DNA of 22,421 nucleotides from Butyricicoccus_A sp964387535. GTDB lineage: Bacteria > Bacillota > Clostridia > Oscillospirales > Butyricicoccaceae. The notes below the pieces were generated by a model. That model did not search any database and was not told the origin of the DNA. It was given only the letters and a program-made list of their open reading frames with translations. This document shows positions 6,311-13,683 of this stretch, piece by piece. The first letter of the stretch is position 1; each line of letters opens with the position of its first letter. A program made the position numbers and the translations under genes. The stretch covers positions 1-22,421 of the forward strand of contig CAYLXH010000018.1 in the NCBI GenBank assembly GCA_964387535.1. The letters are read 5' to 3'.

Positions 6311-7321
6311 ATGAAACCAACTGTTCGATCCATCGCCGAGATGGCTGGTGTATCCCGCGGCACCGTCAGCCGCGTGCTCAATAACCAGCCAAACGTCAAT
6401 CCTAAAGTGCGCGCCCGTGTGCAGAAAAATATCGAAGAAACCGGTTATCGTCCAACAACCGCCGCCTCGTCGGTGCTGGTTCGCATCGGTGTCATCGTCC
6501 CGTTCTGGCACGATGACTACTTCACCCGTCAGACAATGGAGGGCATCCGCCGCGCTCAAAAGCTGCTCCGCCCCCAGGAGGTCGAGTTGCTCGTGTGCCA
6601 GATGCACAGCCGGTCGGATGAGGAATACATCCGCCGCTGCGAGGAGCTGGCTCAGCAGGGTATCCACGGGCTCGCACTCAACGCCTCGGACAACTATTTG
6701 ATTCATGCGGAGATCGACAGTCTCACGCAGCGCGGCATCAAGGTTGTCACCTACAACTCGGATCTGGTTGACTCCCAGCGCGTCTTTCATGTCGGACAAG
6801 ATCTCATCAAATCCGGACGGATTGCCGCCGGTCTCATGGCACGCAGCGTCTCCCCCAAGGAACACGTCCTGATTGTGGGCGGCAATCTGGACTTCTACTC
6901 CCACCGCCGGCGCATTGACGGATACATCGAGCGCATGCGTGAGCTCGGCTATCCCGACAGCTCGTATACGCTGGTAGAATCGCTGGAGGACGAGCAGATG
7001 ACCTATTCCCTCGTTCATGACTGTCTCACCCATCATCCCGATCTTCGCGGTATTTTCATGGCCGGCGAGAGTGTCAAGGGCTGCCTTCGTGCACTCCAGC
7101 ACCGAACTTCGCCGCTGACGCTAATCTGTAACGACCTGACTCCCATCAACCGAAAGGAGCTCAAGAACGGCCGGATTGATTTTGTCATCGAGCAGGATTT
7201 CCCCGGACAGATTTACGAAGCGCTCGTCGTTTTGGGGCAGATGCTGCTGTATCACCGGCCCATCCGCCGCACCATCCGTTACGTCAACACCACGATCATC
7301 ACAACCGAAGCGCTTTTGTGA
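6311..7321 (+). CDS. LacI-family transcriptional regulator
   Basis: A 336-residue cytoplasmic repressor or activator. Residues 4-50 are the LacI-type helix-turn-helix: TVRSIAEMAGVSRGTVSRVL, then NNQPNVNPKVRARV, then the hinge region at about 50-58. The remainder is a periplasmic-binding-protein-like sensor domain beginning IGVIVPFWHDDYF, containing NSDLVDS in the likely ligand pocket, and ending near the C-terminus, where family members dimerise. The ligand cannot be read from sequence. ATG 6311 is preferred because AGAGGAG (6295-6301) lies nine bases upstream; the ATG at 6302 touches the ribosome binding site. No sugar-utilisation operon is adjacent on its strand. The nearest candidate target is its own promoter. 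Confidence 0.92.
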   Translation: MKPTVRSIAEMAGVSRGTVSRVLNNQPNVNPKVRARVQKNIEETGYRPTTAASSVLVRIGVIVPFWHDDYFTRQTMEGIRRAQKLLRPQEVELLVCQMHSRSDEEYIRRCEELAQQGIHGLALNASDNYLIHAEIDSLTQRGIKVVTYNSDLVDSQRVFHVGQDLIKSGRIAAGLMARSVSPKEHVLIVGGNLDFYSHRRRIDGYIERMRELGYPDSSYTLVESLEDEQMTYSLVHDCLTHHPDLRGIFMAGESVKGCLRALQHRTSPLTLICNDLTPINRKELKNGRIDFVIEQDFPGQIYEALVVLGQMLLYHRPIRRTIRYVNTTIITTEALL

Positions 7322-7330
7322 CTGCAACAC

Positions 7331-7364
7331 AAAAGGCCGTGGACAATCTTGTCCGCGGCCTTTT
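7331..7364. terminator. Bidirectional terminator between the lacI-type gene and ptsI
   Basis: A 14-bp stem (7331-7344 with 7351-7364) contains one G-T wobble, starts with A4 and ends with T4, and has loop AATCTT. It separates two converging genes and can serve both. Confidence 0.85.
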
Positions 7365-7422
7365 GCGTTGTTTAGAAAAGGGTTGTGTTTATTATTGCAC
7401 AACGGAAATCCCGCTATGCTTC

Positions 7423-9083
7423 TTACAGATTTTTTAGAATCTCATCGCGGTTTTTCGCCGTGTTCAGCGAACGAATCACATTGCGCAGCGGCAGTACCGA
7501 CGACGGAGATACGCTCAGCTCATCTACGCCGATCGCGAGGAAGGTTTCGGTCAGCGATGTGTCCGCTCCCAGCTCACCACAGATGCCAATCCAGATGCCA
7601 GCCTTGTGTGCATTGTCCGCTGCCATCTTGATCATGCGCAGAACCGCCGGATGATGGGCGTCATAGAAGCGGTCCAGATTGTTGCCCTGACGGTCTACCG
7701 CCAGCGTGTACTGGGTCAGATCGTTGGTGCNNNNNNNNNNGAGAAGAAGTCAACCTCCTGTGCCAGCTCCGCACTCATCATGATCGACGCCGGAGTCTCA
7801 ATCATAATACCGATTTCCAGCTGCTCATCAAATGCTACTTCCTCTGCGCGCAGCTCTGCCTTCACTGCCTCGCAAATGCGCTTGATCTCCTGAACCTCCC
7901 AGACCGAGGTAATCATCGGGAACATAATCGCAATCTTTCCGTAGGCCGATGCACGGTACAGCGCGCGCAGCTGCGTCTTGAACACCTCCGGACGGGACAG
8001 GCAGATACGAATCGCGCGCAGACCCATCGCCGGGTTCTCTTCCTTCTCCAGCTGGAAATAATCCGCCTGCTTGTCGGCACCGATGTCCAGCGTGCGAATA
8101 ATGACGCGTTTGCCGCCCATCCGCTCCGCAACCGTCTTATAGGCCTGGAACTGCTGCTCCTCAGTCGGATAATCACTGTTCTGCAAATACAGGAACTCGG
8201 AACGGAACAGGCCGATTCCGCCGCCGTCGTTGCTCAGCACAACGTCAACATCGTCCGGCGAGCCGATGTTGCAGTATACCATGACTCGCTTGCCGTCCTC
8301 GGTGATGTTCTCCTTTCCCTTGAGCTGCTCAAGCATATCCTTGAGCGCTTTTTCCTTGGCCTGCTTTTTGCGCAGACGGTCCGCCGTGACGGTATCTGGC
8401 TCAATAACAACCTCACCGGTCTCACCGTCGATGATTGCTGTCTTGCCTTCCGCTGTCTCCTGCAGCGCGTTGCCAACACCGATAATGGCAGGAATACCCA
8501 TCGTGCGGGCGAGAATTGCCGTATGGCTGTTGCCGGAGCCGCCGGCAGTGACAAAGCCCAGAATCTTGGATTTATCCAACTGAACGGTCTCCGACGGGGC
8601 CAAATCGTCCGCCGCCAGAATAACCGGAACATCCGAATCAATGCCGCCTGCCACTACACCGGACAGAATGCCGATCACGCGGTTGGAAATATCGCGGACG
8701 TCCGCTGCGCGTGCCTGCATATACGCGTCATCCATCGCTGCGAGCATCTCCGCAAACTGTTCCGCCACATCAGACACGGCCGCTTCGGCATTCAGTCCAC
8801 TGCCAATCGCATCCTGAATGCCTTCCACATAGTCCAGGTCTTCCAGCATCATCTGATGGGCTTCAAACAACGCTGCTCCCTCTTCGCCGACCTCGGCAAC
8901 GGCCTTGTCGTACAGCTGCTGCAGCTGCACCATCGCACTCTGGCGGGCCTCCTCAAAGCGGGCCAGCTCCGCCTCGGTATCCTCAACCTGCGTGCGGATG
9001 ATATCCCCGCTGCTGCGCTGGTAGAAGTACAGAGGGCCTTCTGCAACACCCTTGGATACGCCTTTTCCTTCAATCAATACCAT
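7423..9083 (-). CDS. ptsI: PTS Enzyme I (PEP-protein phosphotransferase), split only by an assembly gap
   Basis: Enzyme I takes phosphate from phosphoenolpyruvate onto its own His and passes it to HPr. The N-terminal domain carries the active-site sequence GGSGNSHTAILART with His187. The TIM-barrel PEP-binding domain shows GIGLFRSEFLYL, RTLDIGADKQ, NPAMGLRAIRI and IGIMIETPASIM. The C-terminal part after the ten N (7731-7740) shows TNDLTQYTLAVDRQ and the catalytic-Cys motif GICGELGADTSLTETF. The frame shifts by two across the N-run, but family alignment (DFFSIGTNDLTQ) predicts that only five bases are missing. That gives an intact protein of about 551 residues. GAGAGGAGAG precedes ATG 9083. 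It is the last gene of the PTS cluster. Confidence 0.95.
7731..7740. other. Assembly gap of ten N inside ptsI
   Basis: The N-run falls between codons for DFF-S and G-TNDLTQ of Enzyme I. The flanks end in partial codons TC- and -GC on the minus strand, so the minimum true insert is five bases encoding Ser-Ile-Gly. The run length is therefore a placeholder. Confidence 0.97.
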
Positions 9084-9184
9084 AGTCGTTTCTCTCCTCT
9101 CCCAAGTTGTTCTTCCTTGTGTCCTTTCGCTGTCTCCATGCTTCGCCGTATCCGGCAGCGCAGGGAGCGTCTGCGGTAGGGCGT

Positions 9185-9248
9185 TTCCCCCGCACTGCCG
9201 GCTGTGCCGTCATGCGGGGGAACCAGGGCAGGGATTCCTGCCGGAATC
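9185..9248 (-). other. Two hairpins in the ptsH-ptsI intercistronic region
   Basis: The 189-base gap between ptsH and ptsI is unusually long for this operon. It contains a perfect 10-bp stem (9185-9194 with 9213-9222) and a perfect 6-bp hairpin GATTCC/GGAATC (9233-9248). No T-tract follows either, so they are not ordinary terminators. mRNA processing, 3'-end protection of the upstream message or tuning of Enzyme I levels are possible roles (inference). Confidence 0.6.
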
Positions 9249-9272
9249 ACACTGCGTCCGTGTGCTTGGTCA

Positions 9273-9521
9273 TCAGAGATTTTCTTCCAGAATCTTCTTG
9301 AACTCAGCCAGCGCCTCTGCATTTTCGCTGGACACCGTGATGGTCTCTCCCGACTTGATGCCCAGGCCCATCAGGGCAAACATCTTCTGTGCGTCAATGG
9401 TCTTCTCACCCTTGGTGATCATGATGCCGCCGCCGAGGCTCTTCGCCGCCTTGGTCAGGACACCTGCCGGACGAGCATGGATACCTTCCGGATCTTTTAC
9501 CGTAAACTCAAACGAATTCAT
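9273..9521 (-). CDS. ptsH: HPr phosphocarrier protein, without regulatory Ser46
   Basis: HPr is the small cytoplasmic carrier that passes phosphate from Enzyme I to EIIA domains. The 82-residue product begins MNSFEFTVKDPEGIHARPAG, placing the phosphorylated His exactly at position 15. The second conserved helix reads IDAQKMFALMGLGI, where typical Firmicute HPr has the Ser46 motif (NLKSIMGVMSLGI); position 46 here is Lys. In most Firmicutes Ser46 is phosphorylated by HPr kinase to drive CcpA-dependent catabolite control, so this copy should not take part in that. AGGAGG lies nine bases before ATG 9521, which rejects the longer frame starting at 9566. It lies between the HPr-like gene and ptsI. 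Confidence 0.95.
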   Translation of the reverse strand: MNSFEFTVKDPEGIHARPAGVLTKAAKSLGGGIMITKGEKTIDAQKMFALMGLGIKSGETITVSSENAEALAEFKKILEENL

Positions 9522-9588
9522 ACTACATTGCCTCCTTGCTTGTTCTTCTCTGTCATGCATCGGCATGACCTCTCTTGCTCTTCTATAA

Positions 9589-9846
9589 TTACCATCCGCA
9601 GACGGTCATTATCGTTGTTTCTATTGCCTCCACAGCCTGCTCTTCGTCAGGGCCTTCCGTCACAAGCTGCACGGAACTCTCCGGTTCCAGAAGCATGAGA
9701 GAAAGCGCCCGCTTCGCGTTGACCATATGGTTATTGGTTCCCAGCGAAACCGTGCTCGCAAAGCATTCCGCTCTCCGCGCAATCTCCGACGCCACCCGCG
9801 CATGAAAGCGAATCGGCCGGGGCGCGTGTACCACCCGTTGTTTCAC
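9589..9846 (-). CDS. HPr-like phosphocarrier paralogue
   Basis: An 85-residue protein with the HPr fold pattern: IRFHARVASEIARRA places His exactly at residue 15, but the usual Pro after HAR is Val. VNAKRALSLMLL occupies the Ser46 helix, with Arg at 46. The C-terminal EGPDEEQAVEAIE fits the last helix. It could accept phosphate from Enzyme I like HPr but cannot be a Ser46 substrate. It is the reverse of Crh, which keeps Ser46 and lacks His15. The GTG start at 9846 is supported by GGAGG eight bases upstream; the ATG at 9850 is out of frame. It lies 25 bases after the EIIB-EIIA gene and is likely co-transcribed. A dedicated carrier for that EIIA is a reasonable guess. Confidence 0.85.
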   Translation of the reverse strand: MKQRVVHAPRPIRFHARVASEIARRAECFASTVSLGTNNHMVNAKRALSLMLLEPESSVQLVTEGPDEEQAVEAIETTIMTVCGW

Positions 9847-9871
9847 CCATTATTCCTCCCATATTCGGCGG

Positions 9872-10585
9872 TCATTCCGCCCCGTGTGCAAACAACCTCC
9901 ATATCGCATCCGGGTCGTCCGTCGTTCTGCACGTTTCCAGCGTCCGCTCATCCTCCAACATCGTACACAGCTGACTCAAAAAATTCAAATGCTCCTCACC
10001 GATTCCGGCAATCCCAAACACCAGCTGCACCGGCTCACCGCCAAACAACACCCCGTCCGGATATTGAAACAGCACAGCGCCGGATCGTCGGATCAGGCTA
10101 TCATCCCGCACCAGTCCGTGCGGCACAGCCACTCCCATGCCAATATTCGTCGTCGCCAGCGCTTCGCGCGCCAGCATAGCGTCAATATAGCTTTCCTCAA
10201 CACAGCCCAGCTGATACAGCTGTTTTCCAACAGCGCGAATCGCCGTTTCACAGCTCTCCGCACGCTGTCCCAATCGGATGGCCTCCCGCGGAAGCATCTC
10301 CGGCCCACGCCGCGACCGCCGGCTCAGTGTCTCGACCAGGCGCTCCAGCGCCGGATCATTGAGAAAACTGTTGACCACAAGCAGGTCCGCCTGCGGCGCG
10401 CGCCGGCCAAGCGACACGCTCTGCTCCGGACGACAAACGACAATCGCAGCGTCCTCCGGAAGCTCTTCCGGCCGAACGTGTCGGCAGTACACGAACGCTC
10501 CCGCCTCCTCCAGCCGTTTCTGTATCCGCGCCGCGCCCAGCGCGGCCGTCACCAGTCCCACCTGGCATACAAAGTAAACCATCAT
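9872..10585 (-). CDS. Soluble PTS EIIB-EIIA fusion, mannitol/fructose type, no EIIC
   Basis: A 237-residue cytoplasmic protein. Residues 1-90 resemble the mannitol-type EIIB domain (VCQVGLVTAALGAARIQKRL, later LLVVNSFLNDPALERLVETL). Cys7 is at the phospho-Cys position, but the usual GMGSSAMG loop is altered. Residues about 95-237 are an EIIA of the mannitol/fructose class, with SYIDAMLAREALATTNIGMG and VAVPHG carrying the predicted phospho-His156. There is no membrane segment. The start ATG (10585-10583) overlaps the stop codon of the upstream regulator (ATGA), so translation is probably coupled. EIIA normally feeds EIIB of a sugar permease; with no EIIC in the cluster, a regulatory target such as the upstream MtlR-like protein is plausible (inference). 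Confidence 0.85.
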   Translation of the reverse strand: MMVYFVCQVGLVTAALGAARIQKRLEEAGAFVYCRHVRPEELPEDAAIVVCRPEQSVSLGRRAPQADLLVVNSFLNDPALERLVETLSRRSRRGPEMLPREAIRLGQRAESCETAIRAVGKQLYQLGCVEESYIDAMLAREALATTNIGMGVAVPHGLVRDDSLIRRSGAVLFQYPDGVLFGGEPVQLVFGIAGIGEEHLNFLSQLCTMLEDERTLETCRTTDDPDAIWRLFAHGAE

Positions 10586-12717
10586 CGTTCTGTAATCCCA
10601 AGCTGCTTTCCTGTCTCCGCCTGATAATAGCGAATCAGTGCCTCTTTCGCCATCGCGGACGCCGACATCTGATCTCCGCTGCACAACGCCTGCAAAAAGT
10701 CCGCCTTTTCCACCAGAAGGACACTCAGGCTGCTGAGAACCTCTGCGTGCACGGTGGCATCATTGTCCGGAATCAGCATGACAACTGCACCCCGCGCCTC
10801 TCCTTTTTCCGTCTGCATGGGCGTCTCCAGACAGAGATAGCCAAAGCGATCACTGGTCACCGCGGCCGTACGGCAATGCAGCAGGTAAACCCCCATCTCC
10901 GAGATGAAGGTATCCGCCAGCTTCTCCCTCGCCTCAATCGCCCGTGCAATTTCATGTTTCTTCTCGTCCGTGTCCGCAAACAGCGCAGCTGCCTGTTGGA
11001 TCAGCTCCCGCACATCCACCGCGCATTCCTTCCGTCCAATCCGGAAGGTATAGATAATTTCTGCGATTTCCAGTCCGATTCGGGAAATGCGCACAATGGA
11101 CTCCAAATCCGGAACCGGTGTCCGATAGTAATTTCGACTCTTCCGGCGGATGCGCCGCCGATGAATCGCTTCGATTGTATTTTGCAGCAACAGCTTATCC
11201 TGTTCCTGTAAAATCGGGCTGACACACAGATGTGGAAAATCTGTGTTGAGCACAACCGTGGACAAAATCAGATCCACACCGTCTCTCCGCAGCTCCTCCG
11301 GGCTGATGCCAAACGCCGAGATGATTTTTCGAATTTCAATATTATGAAAGCTACGCCGCACATTGGCCGCCAGCATCTTTGACGTCCCCATTCCTGTGGG
11401 GCACACCACTACGACTACAATGCGCTGTTCGGTCTCCTGCAGCTTTTCCGCCGCCGCGGCAAAATGCATCGCAATATATCCGACTTCTGCCTCCGGCATT
11501 TCGCTCATAGCAAACATCTCTTTGAGGACTTCACAGGAGGTCTCCACTGCCTGATAAATTTCCGGATAATTCTGACGGATCGATTCGGTCTGTGAATTCT
11601 CGATCCGAAGATTCATCGCCAGCCTGCTCATCATCGCGTGCATATGCGTGACCAGATCATCAATCATGTCCGAACACGAACGAAACGGCAGGCCAATCAA
11701 CTGCTCCACGACGCCAGCCATGGACATGACGATCTGGCGATCGCTCATCACCTTTCGCTGTCCCCGCGACGAGGTGCCGCACGGCCAGATCCTTGCCGAG
11801 GTCAGGTGCATCGCGATAAAATCAATCTCCGACTCGGGAACATCCACCAGAAAATGCTTTTCCATTTCCACCGCCATCCGGGATGCCACCTCATATTCTG
11901 AGGTCTGTTTGAGCCGGCCGCGCTCCTCCATTCGTTCCACAACCCGTCCTGCCTGCATTCGGCTGAGTGCCAACGTCAGATGGACAACCAAATTCATATA
12001 TCCACTGTCTGTGTACTGGATGTTCAATTGGCTCTCCGCTTCAGACAGCAGCATGCGGACGAGACGGATTGCTTTGGGTTCCAGAAAATGAATCAATTTA
12101 TCATCACGTCGCTCACTGTCATCCTTGCTGATCTCTTCATTAATCAGCGCAAACAGCTGGTCTTCTTCCATGAACTCAAATACCGCATTGGCAGCTGCCT
12201 GCCGATACGCTGATTCGCGGCACTCCATATACAGACCCACTCCGGGGCGGCGTGATATTTTCACCTGATAGTCACTCAGCCAGCGTCCCAGTGCGTCGAG
12301 GTCGCCATACAGCGTCCCCTCCGACACATGATAACGAGAGGTATACACATATGCCTTGACTGGTTCTGTATTCGACAGCAGCTCCCCGAGCAAATGACGG
12401 CGTCGCTCCTGTCGGCTGAACACCGGGATGACATCCTCCATATCCAACAGTTCCCGAATCAGCATCAGCTGATCACTGTTCTCCTCAATCATCAAACCGA
12501 CGCCCGGCTTCCGGATAAATCGAAAATCATTATCCCGGAACCAGCTCTCTACTGCGGGCATTTCCCGAAGGATGGTGCGCGAAGAAACATTCAGCTTTTC
12601 GGAGATTGCAGATACCGTCACCGGCTCGGAAGCCATGCGAACCAAAATCTGGATAATCATTTTCTGGCGCGTGGTCAAGACCTGACGCCGACGCCTTCCT
12701 TCCGAAGATACTGACAT
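10582..12717 (-). CDS. MtlR/BglG-type PRD regulator with EIIB-like and EIIA-like domains
   Basis: A 711-residue PTS-controlled transcriptional regulator, similar in layout and size to MtlR (about 700). An HTH occupies about residues 13-60 (TVSAISEKLNVSSRTILREM) and a second wing-helix region follows at 100-165. PRD1 is at about 205-310, with His246 and His304; PRD2 is at about 325-425, with His358/His360 and His418. An EIIB(Gat)-like domain follows with VVVVVCPTGMGTSKML, Cys439. The C-terminal EIIA-like domain has MGVYLLHCR, His613. In MtlR such residues are phosphorylated by HPr and EII proteins to set activity. The first gene of the cluster, it has a promoter at 12748-12776. The ATG at 12717 follows AGGGG at a slightly long distance, so the start is less certain than the identity. 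Confidence 0.9.
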   Translation of the reverse strand: MSVSSEGRRRRQVLTTRQKMIIQILVRMASEPVTVSAISEKLNVSSRTILREMPAVESWFRDNDFRFIRKPGVGLMIEENSDQLMLIRELLDMEDVIPVFSRQERRRHLLGELLSNTEPVKAYVYTSRYHVSEGTLYGDLDALGRWLSDYQVKISRRPGVGLYMECRESAYRQAAANAVFEFMEEDQLFALINEEISKDDSERRDDKLIHFLEPKAIRLVRMLLSEAESQLNIQYTDSGYMNLVVHLTLALSRMQAGRVVERMEERGRLKQTSEYEVASRMAVEMEKHFLVDVPESEIDFIAMHLTSARIWPCGTSSRGQRKVMSDRQIVMSMAGVVEQLIGLPFRSCSDMIDDLVTHMHAMMSRLAMNLRIENSQTESIRQNYPEIYQAVETSCEVLKEMFAMSEMPEAEVGYIAMHFAAAAEKLQETEQRIVVVVVCPTGMGTSKMLAANVRRSFHNIEIRKIISAFGISPEELRRDGVDLILSTVVLNTDFPHLCVSPILQEQDKLLLQNTIEAIHRRRIRRKSRNYYRTPVPDLESIVRISRIGLEIAEIIYTFRIGRKECAVDVRELIQQAAALFADTDEKKHEIARAIEAREKLADTFISEMGVYLLHCRTAAVTSDRFGYLCLETPMQTEKGEARGAVVMLIPDNDATVHAEVLSSLSVLLVEKADFLQALCSGDQMSASAMAKEALIRYYQAETGKQLGITER

Positions 12718-12747
12718 ATCCTGTCACACCCCTCTCATCCTATGTCC

Positions 12748-12776
12748 ATTGTACCGATAGTCTTGATCAAAAACAA
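12748..12776 (-). promoter_or_regulatory. Probable promoter of the PTS regulator operon
   Basis: On the minus strand TTGTTT (12776-12771), a 17-base spacer and TACAAT (12753-12748) lie 31 bases before the regulator start codon. The match to consensus is fair. A PRD-regulator target site could overlap, but none is evident. Confidence 0.5.
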
Positions 12777-12903
12777 TGGATTTCTATTTCAGATTTGTCG
12801 TGAAGTAATCGTGACATTCCAGTGTTTTTGTATCCTTTTCACCATTTATTTTCGTCATTATTGGTAGAATTGTCAATACTTCATCCTGATTTTATAAAAT
12901 TTC

Positions 12904-12948
12904 TCACAATTCATGACGTTCTTTTTTCATTGATGACATAATAGCCAT
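12904..12948 (-). CDS. Possible 14-residue leader peptide
   Basis: On the minus strand GGAGG lies five bases before ATG 12948, opening a 14-codon frame (MAIMSSMKKERHEL) that ends in TGA at 12904. The ribosome binding site is strong but no promoter is obvious immediately upstream, and it overlaps another short frame. It could be a leader peptide before the PTS operon or chance. Confidence 0.2.
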   Translation of the reverse strand: MAIMSSMKKERHEL

Positions 12949-13012
12949 ATTTTCCTCCATTGACGCAGCAGCGCACGCGCCCGCCGGCAGGAAAACACGT
13001 CACAATGCACAA

Positions 13013-13042
13013 ACGCGCCGGGTCCCGTTGGAATCCAGCGCG
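13013..13042 (-). terminator. Possible hairpin end of the small membrane gene
   Basis: On the minus strand ACGCGCTGG pairs with CCGGCGCGT through nine pairs including one G-T wobble. The T-content afterward is modest (TTTGTG), so termination is weak or uncertain. Confidence 0.4.
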
Positions 13043-13092
13043 TCATTTTGTCGTATTGTATCGAGTCCCTTCGATTTTCTTTTTGTATATAC

Positions 13093-13332
13093 CTATCGTC
13101 TCTGATTCCAGATCCGTGCGGCAAGAATCGCTGTCCCGATCAGAAGAAGGATTGTACCCACATACAGCCCAGCAGCACGATATACTTCATCCGTGAAGCC
13201 GCTGAATCCACTTTTCCCAATGCAGACTGCCGTACTCTGCTCCCAGTACATCACGCGCAGAATGCAAAGCAATACCCCCAGCGCAGAGCATGCTCCACAC
13301 AGCGTGAGCAGTAGCCGTTGTCTTTTCTGCAT
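13093..13332 (-). CDS. Small membrane protein with two helices (79 aa)
   Basis: I do not recognise this family. The 79-residue product has two predicted membrane segments: about residues 7-26 (LLLTLCGACSALGVLLCILR) and about 53-72 (AAGLYVGTILLLIGTAILAA). Between them is a short loop containing CIGKSGFSGF, and the protein ends in basic residues (RIWNQRR). Positive charges at both ends suggest both termini are cytoplasmic. ATG 13332 is preceded by a G-rich ribosome binding site at 13338-13343. A near-consensus promoter and two upstream direct repeats indicate a regulated, well-expressed gene, perhaps part of an envelope or stress response, which is inference only. It stands alone between the PTS operon and the divergent editing-domain gene. 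Confidence 0.65.
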   Translation of the reverse strand: MQKRQRLLLTLCGACSALGVLLCILRVMYWEQSTAVCIGKSGFSGFTDEVYRAAGLYVGTILLLIGTAILAARIWNQRR

Positions 13333-13382
13333 ACAATCCCCCCATTGTTCTGTCCCATTGTATTATGCATCTTAGTACACTC

Positions 13383-13411
13383 AGTATATAAAACTCCTCC
13401 AAAACTGTCAA
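13383..13411 (-). promoter_or_regulatory. Strong promoter of the small membrane protein
   Basis: On the minus strand a perfect TTGACA (13411-13406), a 17-base spacer and TATACT (13388-13383) precede the gene by 50 bases. Confidence 0.88.
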
Positions 13412-13414
13412 CTG

Positions 13415-13445
13415 CGTTTCCAAATATTTTACAATTCGTTTCCAA
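13415..13445 (-). promoter_or_regulatory. Two direct repeats upstream of the -35 box
   Basis: TTGGAAACG (minus strand) occurs at 13445-13437 and 13423-13415, a spacing of 22 bases or two helical turns. The nearer copy ends just upstream of the -35 box. This arrangement is typical of an activator, such as a response regulator, binding two half-sites on one DNA face. Confidence 0.5.
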
Positions 13446-13683
13446 TACTTTTTGATCCTTGCATCACCTTTTTTGTGAAACAGTATAACTAAATTTATGT
13501 ACTTCTACGGCTATTTCCCGCTGATTTATACGATTATCAGTATTTTTTTGTTGATTTTTCATGGTATTTCCGATATGGTAGAAACAGCGGACAGTTCCCC
13601 GGACTTCGCCCATCACGAGTTGTTGCCTCCCTCGGCGCCTCTATTCATGATCCATCGTATCTCAAACTCAAGGAGAAGAACTT

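Larger units (their letters stand above)
12718..13092. other. Gene-poor region upstream of the PTS operon
   Basis: No full-length gene is supported here. It holds the PTS promoter (12748-12776), a tiny minus-strand frame with a good ribosome binding site (12904-12948), a second TTGACA on the minus strand near 12871-12876 without a good -10 box, and a minus-strand hairpin at about 13013-13042 after the small membrane gene. The stretch 12777-12945 is strongly AT-rich. Confidence 0.5.

Noticed and set aside
7423..7740. ptsI as a pseudogene or two genes
   Set aside because: The frame break coincides with ten N and family alignment restores one protein.
12927..13124. A minus-strand 65-codon frame after the small membrane gene
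   Set aside because: No ribosome binding site at any start; overlaps a GC-rich hairpin; no family resemblance.
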